A DNA stretch of 64,000 bases from Pomacea canaliculata (GCF_003073045.1 NC_037593.1:4765525-4829524), one strand, 5' to 3'; counted from the first letter of the stretch, positions 37,501-50,268 are shown. Notes: generated from the sequence alone by a model not told the origin. Numbers and translations: made by a program.

Positions 37501-40500
37501 CTCCGATCAGATCAGCTGGCTGTTTCTGGAAGAGGACACTGGGTAGTCTTCATCGGGCCATGACGACGGCACGAGTGTCTTGACAACAACGGTTTGTCTT
37601 TGTTTCTACTGTCCTTCTAGTCTGGGGGCTGTCAAATTTTCTATTAAATGTATGTCCGTACTAAATCCCTTCACCGTTCATAAAATAATCAGGTTAATTA
37701 CACGTTCAGTAAAAATGTTGCGAGCGAAACAGGACACGGGGTCAAAAAGAAAGTTCCTTGCTGACGCCATAATGGCTTAAAAGCTCAGATCATTGAAATA
37801 CGATGCTGGCAAAGTCTTGCTTACAAAGTTTGGCTAATATGACAACTTAAAGTACATTCCATATTTAAGTACTGTTTTTATTGTTCTTTTGAACGCCAGC
37901 GTGGCATCTCAAATTCCCGTTCACGAGTCAAAGGAGGACAGGTGAGTAACCTCTGGAAACTGTCCCTCGTGCGACATTCCTAAAGTAGCAGGGTGGTAGG
38001 TGGGTGGAGGGGTTGATTGCAGTCTCCCACTCTTCTAGAAGTAAGTCGTGGTGTGCAGGTGTTTTATTTCTGTGCAGCTCCTCAACATCGGCACGTGCGA
38101 CACATACACTGCCTATCCCCGATCTTTGCTCGCAGGGTGGAACCAACGTCCCACCTCTGTTCTCTCTCTTTATGCTCTCTCTTTCTTTCTCTCTCTACAG
38201 CTTCTCCCGCTTTTCTGCTTACCGCCCTTCTTACTCATCTAAGATCCTAATTTTCTAGAAATTGCCCGCACCTTTCTTTACTGTGCGGCCACCACCAATC
38301 TTTACCGGTGAGCCTTCCAGTCCGCTACCCGAGTACCCTTCCCACACTCAGGGACAATAAGAATACTCAGGGTATTCTTGTCCACGCAGTCCGACACTCC
38401 GGCCCTACGCCAATAACCTTTCTGTGACGGTTGGTGGGGTAGTGGCTAAAGCGTCTGTCATCACGACAGCGAGAATCGGAGTCGTGGGTTCGTATCTCGG
38501 TTTCGACATGCCCTTCTCTCAATGTGGCACTGTTTACAGGGCTGACTGTCGGTGGGTTTTTTTCCCACTCATTACAGTTTCCTCCACCGTTGTGTGTGTG
38601 TGAGAGAGAGAGTCAGAGACAGGGACAGGGACAGGGACAAAGAAAAAGATGTACGATAAGCGCGTGCTCGTGCGACTTAAATAACCGAATTGAGCCCGCC
38701 TTTGTCGGTGGGGTAACGCGCTCTATAAATAATTTTTTTTTATCATCATGGACTACAAAGATACGTCCTCAAAACTCAGAGCATAAGAAGCCAGAAAAAG
38801 CGAGAGGAGGTTTTTCATGAATCCTGTTTGGCAGAACGGTGCACAAACGAGATCAGAAAAGATTAAGTCGCAAGGTCATCAGGTGAAAATGGCTAAATTG
38901 CTATGTTAAAGGATATTCGTCACTTGATATTTGTGAGTGGATGTTTTTGACTTGTGTATGTGTGAAAGAGAATGAGAGAAGCCGGCTCGTTGGGTGAATG
39001 TTGAAACAAGAGTTTGCATGTTAACATTACTACACAAACGGAAAGACAGTTGTGATCTCACAAAGCGAACCGCTCGTGGTTCAGATAGGGGTCCGTTAGC
39101 AACGAGACAAACATTTGTTTTCGTTGTCCCAGCCACTGCCGTCATAAGGAACTTTTTCATCTTTTGTTCCCCTTCCCCACCCCACCCTCAGTCCTGCTCT
39201 TTGTGTCACAAACACCTGGTAGTCACGTGTGCGCTGTTTCAAACGTCATTAACAACGCGCCAACGGCCAGGTCCACATGACCAGAATACCTGGACACGTA
39301 TCCGATCGTGATATCTGTCACGACAACATACCCTGAGTACGCTGAAGTCACCTACGTCGGCCTTGCTAACGGACGAGTTATCCACGGGGCGCTGAAGGTA
39401 TCAGCCACAAGCGACGACAGAGAACACACGGAGTGAAACAAGAACGCGCCCATGAGCTGTGTTGACATAAACATATTTTTTGTCAAGTCCTCAGGGACAA
39501 GGAAGGGCGGAGTGTGGAAACAGACTTAGACTTGAACAGAAGTTATTCAGTACGACAATAGGTTACAAAAAAAAAAAAGGAAACAAAACCTAAAAACTAT
39601 GGCAGTACGACGACGACGATGATATGATGATAAAGACGATGACGATAATGACGGCGATGTAACAGTCGTCACTCTCCCATTTTTTTCCAAGGTCGTTAGG
39701 GGAGGAAGGTTTTTTTGTGAGACCGGTGCCCTTCTCTCCCTCTGGCGGCTTTATTTTCTTTGAAGCTACAAACCTCTATCTTCTCATTAACTCTGAGATT
39801 AGAGGGGGGGGGGGGATTTGGTGTTTTACGCCGTGTCAGCAGCTAAGGCTATATTACGGCAAGCAGCCAGCCCTGTAAACAGATGCCACGTGCAGAGAAA
39901 GAACAGCTTGCCCGAGACGAGAAATGAACTCTGGGCAGCCAACCTTCACTGCATTGGTGACAGCTGAGATTAGAGGAGGTGGAACACAGGACAACAAAGA
40001 TGACGTACATGAAAAATGATATCCATCTAGCTATCAATATCAGTCCATTAGGAAATGTTTCTCATTTTCTCTAAAAATCCCATGCGAGCAGATTGTTTTA
40101 ATTGCATAGTGTTGCACCTGTCTTCAGGTAATTCCCGCTCCTTCATTTCCCACCTTACTGCTTTCAAGGTTGAGGAACTACGTAGTTATTAATCAGCAGA
40201 AGTAAGCAGTTGGCATGCAGTTGGTATTGCATTCATGTGTCTGATCACCTGTAATTTTCCGAAAAAAAAGTAAAGATAAGATCTGTTATGTCCTACTTTC
40301 TCGGGAACACCGTGGTGTCCAATGTCTTCCGGACCTAAGATAAAAATATGGCTTCGCTGTCAGCAACCTTTCTTATGTTTAGCTAATGTTTCCCGTGGTG
40401 CACGGACAGGTATAATAAAATTGTGAAATTTGTCACGAGTGCACGGGATAGCGCAACTAATAACCGGGTGGCAGGCACTGAATGTAGGTCATGGTGACAT

Positions 40501-41998
40501 CAGCAGGACCTTGCCCCGTTTTGAGGATACACCGGGTACATGCGATCGGTGCAGCCTTGACCCGCAATGACCTGTCAACATCAAGACTACACCCCTTAGA
40601 AAAATTACCTTCGGCTGAGTGTTGCTCACTCAGGAATTAGAAAGTCTTTGCTGATGTGATGTCAGAACTATGACATACACACCTGTTTGATACAGTAACA
40701 ATAGAGCGAACCCTGGCCCCGGGCTGTCGTTGTGGGAAAACCCTCATGACAGCAGTTTTTCGGAAATCACTGATAGACTTGACTGACTGACACAAATGAA
40801 ACCGAATGCACGGAGAATCGTCTTGGGTTTCTAATTTGGACTAGAAGCTAAGGCGGGAAGTAGCTAGGATTACTTAAGATTCGTTCGGGGTGGGTATCAC
40901 GAAAGGTAGCAACCATTGTAAAAACATTCTTTGCGCCAAAGGGTGATTCGGAATTGTACTTCTGTTTATACAAATGGGAATGTACCCGTGTAACGGCAGG
41001 TCAAAGTGTCATGGTGAAAACAGGTTCAGAACGATTAAGAATATTTTATTTCTAATACTAATAATGAAAGATAGAGGAATAACAGTTATTTAAAAGGGAG
41101 TTTCTTTTAAAAGGTATTCAAAATTATCACAGTAAATGATTTGAATTGGACACAGACAAACCAGCCTGTCACCTCAGACAGTAGCTAAAGACAAAGAGGT
41201 TAACATTTATTTCCGGTGTGCACCTACGGATGTGACCTCTTCGGGTCGTAGCTAAAGACTGAATGCCAGACGGGAGCACCAGGATTTCTCTGCAGACCTC
41301 TTAAGTTTGTACCAGCTATCATTTACATATCTCTACCTCCAATCACTACCTCCTAGTTTTGCCTCCCTTCGCTTCCTCTGCCATCGCTACTTCCATGTTA
41401 TCTCTACATATGGGTCATAGCTAAGGCCCTAGTTGTGTTATTAGTGAGGGATCAGAGATCCCTTGGATCACGCAATCGTGCTGTTAGTCAGTCTCACAAA
41501 TTTGGTCAAGCAAGAAAACTACTCACCTCCAGTGTCGGCAATTCTGGCCAAAACAGTCTTCCCCTGGTGCGTGAACCACACGTCGACGAACCCCCCGGGT
41601 TTCAAAGCGGAGCACACCAAAGCCCGAGGGCTGCTTGGCGATTCCGACCGACTAAGACTGCCAAAACCTAGGGAGCTCATGGAAGAACTCCTGTGGACGG
41701 TGTTGTCGTTGTTGTCGGAGACACTGATGGAGTCGCGGAAGTGGTTCTGCCGTGCCAATATGCGCAGCAACGAAGACTTGCCCACACTGAAGTCGCCAAG
41801 GAGGATGAGTTTGACTGTCAGGTCAGGGCGGCCGGAGCCATTGTGGTCAGTCATCGCACCTCCGAACGAGTTGGCTTTAGTCAGGTGTCTGACGACAGGT
41901 GTGTTCCCGGGTCGCCCCTTCTCCTCCATCATAGGCATGCTGACGGTGACTTCTTCTGGCAAGATCTGCAGGAGAGTGTCGAAGTCTACACATGCCAT
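34581..41998 (-). CDS. Divergent Rab-like small GTPase, three exons
   Basis: Ras-superfamily GTPase of Rab type, which would act on vesicle membranes if active. Exons on the minus strand: 41527-41998, 37129-37237 and 34581-34884, 885 bases in all (294 residues), with phases agreeing. Residues 1-60 are an N-terminal extension. The P-loop GDFSVGKSS is at 68-76. About 81 residues separate the P-loop Lys from the G3 Asp instead of about 42, because of a Ser/Asn-rich insertion (about 90-125) where switch I and its Thr should be. G3 is [11 protein letters not shown] (155-165), followed by [17 protein letters not shown], clearly Rab-like. The NKxD box is replaced by TRCN (214-217), so guanine recognition may be altered. 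The SAK region is degenerate ([19 protein letters not shown]). It ends CAC, a Rab-type double-geranylgeranylation signal. Introns are 4.3 and 2.2 kb. It may be an atypical or pseudo-GTPase; I cannot name an orthologue. Confidence 0.85.
34885..37128 (-). other. Intron 2 of Rab-like gene
   Basis: Contains a (GT)n/(GA)n tract near 34975-34995 and the dispersed repeat copy at 36630-36860. A 92-codon open frame at 35128-35406 (minus) has no splice context that fits the GTPase and is not assigned. Confidence 0.6.
36630..36860 (-). repeat. Dispersed repeat with internal hairpin, copy 2
   Basis: Reverse-complement copy of the element at 2955-3175, sharing the GTTAGTCTCGGC/GCCGAGACTAAC stem region, the TAAACCGGAAACT segment and the TTTTAGTAGTTA segment. 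It lies in intron 1 of the Rab-like GTPase gene. Unlike copy 1 it is not followed by a tRNA-like SINE, so the SINE at 3188 is a separate insertion. Confidence 0.75.
37238..41526 (-). other. Intron 1 of Rab-like gene
   Basis: A 4.3-kb intron containing SINE copy C (38427-38745), a GAC/GAT triplet microsatellite near 39609-39660 and a G-run at 39805-39815. No additional Rab-like exon was seen. Because switch I is missing from the coding model, this intron was inspected for one without success. Confidence 0.6.
38427..38745 (+). mobile_element. tRNA-derived SINE, copy C
   Basis: The A-box-like motif (GGTGGGGTAGTGGCTAAAG) starts near 38432 and the B-box-like motif (GGGTTCGTATCTC) is at 38486-38498. 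A (GGGACA)n patch lies inside the body. It appears to end in a LINE-like tail (AACGCGCTCTATAAATAA at about 38714) followed by a T-run. That tail resembles the 3' end of the L2/CR1-type LINE in this window, which suggests the SINE may use that LINE for mobilisation. Confidence 0.6.
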
Positions 41999-41999
41999 G

Positions 42000-44900
42000 A
42001 GACAGGCTGGTGGGCAACCATGTTGTTCTCTGTTTGGACTCTTTCCAAATTCTTTCTAAAGAAAGGCATAAGTGAGCTGGGAGATAACAGATGACTTCTT
42101 CGAAGTCGTTGCTGTAGGAGCTTGCAAGTCCTGGACTGCCACGCAGGGGGCGATAAGTCTTCAGTTCTGCTGACAAAACGTAATCAAAGGACGATGAAGA
42201 CGACAGATACACCACCCGAGGGGGTCTGTCCTATCTTGCTAAACTGTGTTGTAAATGAGCGAACTCACGTTCAGTCTTTAAAGCTAAACATAAAGAATGC
42301 AAAACAAAGACTGGTGTTGCTCATCAAGACTGGGGCGTCATATCCCAGCACCACCCGTGTCTCACTACTTCTTTCTTGTCACGGAAGTACGTATACTACC
42401 TCCATGACTTAGCTTACTCTGTGTGTGTGAGAGAGAGAGACGAGACAGAAACAGACAGAAAGACAGGCAGACGGGCAGACAGGCAGACCGACAGATTATT
42501 TGCACATGTTTACTGCATTGTCATCAACATTCGGTATTTGGATACAATCCAGCAAAAGGTCAGTGGGCGAGATAAAGTTTTTGTGAGCAGAACGTTGGTG
42601 ATGGGGAGGATGGAATGAAGGAGGAACCGATTTTCTAAACGTGTTGTTCACATGAGCGTGTCGAACGGGTTGGCGGATCCTCCAGAACTCTAAGTCCTGA
42701 TAGCTTGGGGTACTAACGTCCTCTCGGGGTCTGGCCAAGGGGTCACTTTATTGTCCTCCCCTTCTTTCACCGCAATCATCAATATAATCTTTCTTATCTT
42801 CCCCTCATCGCTAGCTTTCAGATTCAGAGCCTCCTCGTCGACTGTTCCAGATCACACGAGCAAAGAGCGAAAGAGAAGTTCAGCACCATGATATCTGTGT
42901 ATGAAGCTATCCACAGAAACACGTGACTCAGAATTTAGTTCATTTCCTGAAAATAAACTATCGACAAAAGAAAAGATAAAGATTGCTTCTTCCAGAGTCA
43001 AGCGTATGTATGAGACCCTGGATAGAATGGCCACGTAGCCACTGGTTTCGTTGACATTGCTTTTTTTCAAAATATAGATAGAGAGATAGAAAATTATATA
43101 TTAATACTACGTGACAGGAGAAAAGGTAATCTCCTCCCCCTTGCTGACATTTCTTAGAGGACAATGGATACACGTGAAACAGTAACCCCGATAAGGTTTT
43201 CAGCATGAGTGGCCTCCACATGCCAAACAAAAGGAGGTTTCTAAAACATATCGACAAAGCTGATAACATATTTTATTAACCCTTTGCGTGCACTTCTCAG
43301 TCTCTCTCTCTCTCAGAGTGAAAGAAAGAGGAAAAATATAGGAGGAAAAAAAAACTAAGACAATGTAGACATAAAAGAGTAAGTCTGATAAGGTTCACAG
43401 CATGTTGAATGGCCTGCACATGGCGGAAAAAAGGTATCTGGGACATTAAGACGTTTCGTGTGTTCACACACACACATACACAGGTGTGTACAGTTGAGTA
43501 CTTACTCTAGCGACCGTCACACCGAGTTTATATGACAAGACTTTTTGTCAGCAGCATAGACATAAAGCTGTCAAGTTAACAATAAAGTTCGTTCAACGAC
43601 ATTAAAAGCCAGGTGTAAAAAAAAGTAATGTTCCACTTCATCAATAGTAGATGTAAATACCTGCATTATAACACAGAAGATGGTAGTCAGGCGGAAGATG
43701 CTTAAAGTATAGTGTCACTGTGAACACCGTGACAAAATCACTTTGCACGCTATATATTATACTGATCTGGTGAACTCTAGGTGAACTCTAGATGACGGTT
43801 TCACAGCAGTAAGCGATTCACAGTAATGTTCCCAGATTGGGACCTGATCTCATCAAAGCAAGTGTGTGGACCTGAGGTTGTCATGGTGCAATAATGGCGC
43901 CTTTAACACTCATTGTTCTTGATGAGAAAGGACGAAATAAGTGCAAGCTACCACAAACCAGTCATACAAGATTGCATATCGTAATTACAACCAGACACAT
44001 ATTGTACATGGTAATTACAACCAGACAAATATTGTTATGGTATTTCGCAACAATATTGTATTGCTCAACAACTATTTGCACGATGTCTTCGTTCCTAGCA
44101 GACCGACCGAGACAAAAACTAAACTCAGTCGGTTCTGTACTTTGAAAAAAAAGGTGTTTGCATTAGAGCCAATGAGAAAGCGAGAGACAGAGGAGGAAGG
44201 AGAGACAAAGAAAGAAATAAAGACGTGAATCCACATATTTACATACGAATAATGTTATGGGTCTTGCAGTGCATATAGTTCAAGAGTTCATGACCCACAG
44301 CACATTCAAGCCTCCAATTGACGTCCAGATAAGACAGACCTGCATTATGTCATCAGTCAGGTACCGGGGGGCACCGAAGTTACCTCCAGGGTCACAAATG
44401 TATTGTCCTGCAGTCGAGTGCGAGTTATGATTTTTTGTGTCTGGGATGTGAACAATGTTGTCATGAACTGTGTGAACAGTTGCAGTCAGCTTCTCTTGTC
44501 AGTCAACAGTTCACTCTTTGCAACGCTGACGGACAAGAAAAGGCTGGCTACGGCTGAAACTGCAAAATACTAAGCACTTACTGCAAAAAAAAAAAATAAA
44601 AAAAGGTGTATCTCCCTCACCTGAGCAAAAGGTAATACCCGGTTCTCTCGTCTAAGCTCGAGTATCCAGTGCAAAAAGGCAAAGCGGAAAAAATATTTCA
44701 GAGAGACCTGCTCTGCAAGGAAGGCACTGCAGCAATAAAGAAAAATTGCTATGGCGCTAACTTTTAAACGGGTGGGTAGGGACGATTAAGGGTACACAAA
44801 GGAGGGGTAGCCGCGGTGCGCGAAGGATTGTGGTGCTAGGGTCGATGACGAGCTAAAAATAGCGATGTCAAGGTGCAGCTAAACACGCTGGAGCCGATAC

Positions 44901-47900
44901 GGTAGAATCGACATTACCTATAATTGGTAATTATTTTATAAACACACACAATATATATATAATTATATATCTTTTCTCTCTCATTTTCTCTTTTTCTATC
45001 CTACCCCTGTGCAACTGGACACACATAAATGTTTACTTGCACATTTTGCATACACATCAAAAGTTATTTTCTTATATCATGTTTACAGCAAGCAAGACGT
45101 GAGTGAACTAGTGAATGAACAAGTGAGCGATTAAGCAAATGAACGAGTGAGTGCGCGAATGATTAAAGGAGTGAGCGACTGAATAAACAAATGATAGAGT
45201 GAGCAAGTGAGTGAGAGAGCAAACGCTTTAGATTACATGATTACAACATCAAACGCCTGCTTGCGATCGGTAGATCGATTCAACTGTATCTATATGTCAG
45301 GAAAGTTTACTCTGCGCCTGATGCAGGCCGCGTGCTGCCATCTGCCGGTACGTCCGCACGCCGGGTGGTGAGGAGGCGCGCGGCGCGCCCAGGCTGTTTG
45401 TTGACAAACATGACCTCTCCATCTGAAAGGTCGTTTGAGTCACCATTGCCCTACAAAACAGCGAAGATGAATTTTTTTGTTTGTTTGTTTTTGTTTTTTT
45501 TGAAATGGACAGATTATTTTTGATGTGGCTGAGTAAGGGAAAAATTAGGAATGTTTCGTGGATCAGCGTAACTGCAGTCTTCGAGAAATTTCCTCCGCTG
45601 CAACCGGTGACCCGCTCTTTGTGTCACGTGCTGACCCGACATGACGTCAAGTTTTACACGTTTAAGGTCATTCCTTGAAAAGGAAAACTAGAACTCTAAA
45701 TATACTTGATCATATTCTCGTATTTGAACAATAAGTGTCACAGGTTCATGACTTTTACTTTATCATAACGCCTTTAATTAAACTGACACCTGAAACTCAT
45801 TTCCAGAAGATCCTTATATAGATATAAATTGTAAATTGTAAATTATAAATTGTATATCTTCACGAAAACTATTTGTGAGCGTCTTTCACTGCTTTGTTTC
45901 TTCCCAGCATGCTCGGCTAGTGTCTTTCCTCTCGCCATTTCCTCGTTTCGAGTTAAACTATGTTAAACCCTGAGAAGAGCGCTGTGAAAAATCAGTCTGG
46001 CGCAATGTGTGTGTGCATAAAAACACTTCTCACGTCAATTGGCAGATTTCCAAATAATGTTTTTTCACAACGGGAATATCTATCTTGAAAACCTAGCTTG
46101 ACGTATCTATATTTACAGGCTCACGCAGTATGACATAATCTGTATAGATAGTACATGTACTTATGTCTTTTAAAGAAGATTTACACTCCCAAGTAAAGCT
46201 GCAACGTTTCCACTCACCTGTCTACCTGTTTGTCCTTAACTATCCCTTTTTTTGTGGATAGTGATATTAAATTGTCTTCAGAGGCTGGAGTGAGACAATG
46301 CAAAATTCTCTGCTTTGACCTCAGATGCTACGTTAATCAACACCTTCATTTAATTACCCCAGATCTGGTCAGCCACTCAGCAGCCACAATCCTTACAGTG
46401 TTCAGTGTTTTGACCCTTTGTGTACTTAACCCCCGGAAGCTCGTTGCAACGACGCAGTTTTCTGACACCAGCTTCTCCTGGTGATGACACAGGTCATCGT
46501 ATGATAACATTGGAATGATCATAACAACCAGGGATCGATGTCGGGAATGGTAACTTGATCCTCAACAGCCATTCACCTGCATTCAATGGCGTCCTGAAAG
46601 GAGGCTAGCAGGGCTCAAGGCCGTGGATGAAGGACTGGGGTTTGTACTCAACAACAGTCGCAAGCACTTGTAGGAAGTAAAGGTCAGGTGAGGTCAGAGA
46701 GGTGAAACGCTGTTCTTGGATGATGTGTCATTCGCTTGTTCTCTGCGTTCACCTAGGTTCTTCAGCTTTTATTTAGAACAGTATATCAAACATTTATACT
46801 CTTCCTGCATATCAGTTTAGCCACCGAAGACCAAAATTAAATCACGGTTATTAAAAGTTGATTTTGAAAATAAATAATTTTTAAGTACAAAATCTCTGTC
46901 TACATACTGTTCTGCGGCTGTCATAGATAGACGAGCAAGAGAGAGAGAAAAGTCCGCAGGTGTAATTTCATTGTTCCAGTCAAACTTTAGTGAACTTTTA
47001 GCACACAAATTTTAAGTTTTCTTACCTCTGTATTAAACAAGATTAAGGGTCTAAAAAGACATTTAATTATTTATTATATTTAATCTATATAGATTTTTCT
47101 AAATATCTCAGGCATTTCTTAATTATTCATGACTTTATTGTGTTTAATAATCCAAGTGCTGTAAATTCCCTATGATGGTCGTGAATAAACTTGACTGGAC
47201 TTTGCCCTGTTTTTGAAGACCTGACCACTGCCAGCGAAATCACGGGTACAGCGTTATTATTGTTAGCTGATAATAACAACGATGACAGCAGTAAATCCTT
47301 ACGTTTCTCACCCACTGGTGAAAGCTGAAAAACACTCTAGCCATCCTTTGATGGCCCCTAATCGGTAACCGTTGTTGATGTTTACTTACTGACCTTATCA
47401 GTATTACGTCACAAGGTGCATTTGAGTTTTTTTAAACTTTGTAGACGGTTACCGTGTAGATAAGTGGGTGGTTTGTTTTTACGGTGATCGGGGTTAATGT
47501 CGAGGTCATTATTTCACCGACGCTAAAAGAAAATAACATTTTGAAATGCACAACACGTACTAACAATAAAGAGTTCGAAGAATGATTTTTATCATTCAGA
47601 TGATGATCAGGGTGTGTGAGAGAGAGATTGCTTATAAAGATAGATAGGAATGTATGTGAATATATATATATTCTGAATATCTCAGTACCCATGAAAAGGG
47701 TTAAAGAATTAAAAAAACTTTAATCTTCCCAAACTTTGGGGCAAAACGGATTTCCCCCAAAGTCTGTGAGTGAGAGAGTACCTTGTCAGTTTTATTGTGT
47801 GCATGAGCAAAAAAGAATGACTCGCGTGGAATGGTGGTAAAGAGAAAACAAAATCACATCAATTACACAAATATAGAATTAACATTTGTTATACATATTT

Positions 47901-48105
47901 ACTTAAATAAAATGCATATAATTTTATCCATATAGATATATACGGATAAAGATAGTTGTATATATTTTATATTTGTGAATTATATAGATACAGGGACTTA
48001 CACAAAGAGAGTAAAGAGTGTGATGAGGGAAGAAGTATTTAAAACAAGGGCAAGAGTATGACTGATACACTGTACCAGACGCAAAGTGAATTAAAAAGAT
48101 TCAGG
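42000..48105. other. Intergenic DNA upstream of Rab-like gene
   Basis: No exon is supported. There is a (GT)/(GA) tract near 42420-42440, CAGACAGG-type simple sequence at 42447-42490, and a degenerate GAGTGA/AATGA repeat at 45095-45220. A GC-rich patch lies near 45325-45400 (ACGTCCGCACGCC, GGCGCGCGGCGCGCC) with a TGACGTCA at 45642-45649, which could be an unassigned promoter. Other frames look random. Confidence 0.5.
45095..45220 (+). repeat. Degenerate GAGTGA/AATGA tandem repeat
   Basis: Short units such as GTGAGTGA, GCGAATGA and GAACGAGTGA alternate over about 120 bases. This is an old, diverged simple repeat. Confidence 0.7.
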
Positions 48106-48110
48106 GAGTC

Positions 48111-48881
48111 TGTCACGGACGCCGGCTCTCGAGCAACATACACACGACGTCGCTACGCGTTCTTTCAACACACAGAACAACGATTGCCTGAGACTGTCCA
48201 CATGGTGTTAATAGGTTGCTGAACGTCTCAGGATTTCACAAACTTCAAGTCACATATGCATAAATAATAATCCGCCTCAGCACAATATCCTATCGGCGAA
48301 ACACAGTTATCGGTACATACAATGTTTACAATCCGGGGCCTTCCCCGATCAACCACACTGAAATAGATCTGAATTCTTAATCCTAACCTTCACTCTGAAT
48401 CTCAATTCTTATCATGTAGTTAATAATAATCGCACCAGCAGTCATTTAGTACTTTACTCACAGTTCTGTTCGTCCACCCAGTTCCAATTTTATTATCTTG
48501 TTTACATTTTGTTGGCGGCGTGAAACCCACGGTACACACAGTCTACACACTGCTGGGCGCTTCACCGAAGGCGACAAGATTAGATCTAGACGAATCCTCG
48601 ATTAGAAGGGCGCTACCACAATCGCCTGTACACAGAAGAAAAAGAAACCTTGTCTAGGCATGGAATTACTTCTAAGATCTACGCTCACATTAACACTCAC
48701 ACCACATCGATCCTTCCACTCCGCCAATGCCGTCTGCTTCTCTACAGTTTTCGCTAGAGTGATCTCCCTTGCCTCGCTGACGCTCTCACTCATCAATACA
48801 TGTTATTTACCATTGTAATTTACAAACAGCGAAGGGATTAAACTAACTTTAAAACATGGAGGCATGGACTGATCCGTGACA
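48111..48881. mobile_element. Solo LTR, 771 bp, with 5-bp target duplication
   Basis: The element begins TGTCACGGA and ends TCCGTGACA, a perfect 9-base terminal inverted repeat with TG...CA ends as in LTRs. It is flanked on both sides by GAGTC (48106-48110 and 48882-48886), the 5-bp duplication made by LTR-element integration. No gag or pol sequence lies beside it, so this is a solo LTR left by recombination. TGTCACGG/CCGTGACA ends are common in Gypsy-type elements, but family and strand are not fixed here. Confidence 0.88.
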
Positions 48882-49440
48882 GAGTCCACCTTTCATCATC
48901 TTATACAAAACCTTCAGTCCCAGACAGGCAGGTGTTCCTCATACAGAGCAGCTGCACATGAACGGTCCTTCTGATTCGCTCACAGCGCATACGCTCAAAA
49001 AGAAAGAAAAGAAAAGAAAAGAAAAAAGCTTGTTGCCTTAATAATCATCCGCAAGAGACTCCTAAGGCAGAATTTTATCGCTCGACTGGGTACAAATAAG
49101 TATGAACAGTGTGTGATAGAGACAGTGAGAAAGAAAGAGAGAAAAAGACTTTATAGTATTAAAAGAACTCTTTTTTCTCAAGACACAAGTGTGACGAATG
49201 ACAGCCATTTTGAGTCGTGTTTACACCACGCTGTGACGTACACCGCAGCTGTTAAGTTGTTTATTTTTTCAGAAATGGGCCTGTAACCACGTCTATAGGG
49301 AAGAGCCATAAAACTGTAAGTTTTGTATTTGTACATCAGATATTGTCACGAAAGAGTGGGGATAGGGCTGTGGTGTGGGTTTGCACATCAGTTTTTGCTC
49401 TAGATATGACGTGGCTACTCTCTAGAAGTTTCGTCGTTTA
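48882..49440. other. Non-coding DNA between the solo LTR and a promoter-like region
   Basis: Nothing coding seen. An AAAAG-rich simple tract lies near 48998-49030. Confidence 0.5.
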
Positions 49441-49444
49441 CGCG

Positions 49445-49903
49445 GGAGCGGATGCTAGCTTGGCTTGTTGTGGCTGTGAGGCGTGATTGGTTGTGGTGTG
49501 TCACGTGGCGTGACTGACGAATGGGACGCGGGTTGCGACAGAAAGATCTAGAATGCAAGCTCAGCGCTTTTTGGTCGTTAAAAAATTTCTGGGGAGTGAC
49601 ATCAGCATCTCAAGTCTTTGGCGTGTGGCTCTTGTCAAGAAAAGTTGTCTGAGGTCGGCTCAAAGCTGTCCAAGTTCTTCTCTGCAACCCTGCCTCAGAA
49701 GTGTGTCGACTTCAGCAATTGACTTCAGAGAGTGCGTAGTACTCCAGTACCAGCAGCTTTTTGATGAAACCAGTAAAAGTTGAATCTGGTGAATGAGCGT
49801 CGGTCCCTGAGAGGTTCTGCAGTCGAGTCAACGCCCAGATCTAACGGGACGAAAGAAGCCGGGGTGACACACGGCAAGACCAGAGTAAGAACGCCACGAG
49901 TGA
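49445..49903 (+). promoter_or_regulatory. Possible promoter and first exon of an unassigned gene
   Basis: The stretch 49440-49540 is richer in GC and CpG than its surroundings. It contains GATTGG (inverted CCAAT) and TCACGTGG. An ATG at 49553 opens a 76-codon frame (MQAQRFLVVKKFLGSDIS) of no known family. A consensus donor (GTGAGT) lies near 49899. This pattern could be a 5' exon whose downstream exons I could not find. It is inference from local signals only. Confidence 0.25.
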
Positions 49904-49942
49904 GTAATCTTCTTGATGATAATTAATAACGTTCTTTTAATA

Positions 49943-50268
49943 CAGTGGTTCTCAAAGTATTTCGGACCGCGGACCACTTTACTTAAGTAAAAAATATGGC
50001 GGACCACCAAGGCCTATAAATCACTCTGTAGTATGAATTTCAAGTTTAAATTGCCGCATTTGTTTAATTAAAATTCAAAACTAAATGTCCGTTTGTGACA
50101 GTAGTATAGTAATAAGCTGACATAAAGCTTCCTCGTTATTTGTAATTAAAATGTTAATGTGAGGAATGCTTCACTTTAAACATCACTTTGCTGACATATG
50201 ACGACTGCAGCCGCGGACCACCTGACCTATACACAAGTGGTCCGCGGACCACACTTTGAGAACCACTG
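49943..50268. mobile_element. hAT-type MITE with 8-bp target duplication
   Basis: A 326-bp element with terminal inverted repeats CAGTGGTTCTCAAAGT and ACTTTGAGAACCACTG, perfectly complementary over 16 bases. Secondary inverted sequence (GGACCGCGGACCAC and GTGGTCCGCGGACCAC) lies just inside. It is flanked on both sides by TTTTAATA (49935-49942 and 50269-50276), the 8-bp duplication diagnostic of hAT transposition. It has no transposase and is AT-rich inside, so it is non-autonomous. The intact ends suggest fairly recent insertion. Confidence 0.95.
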
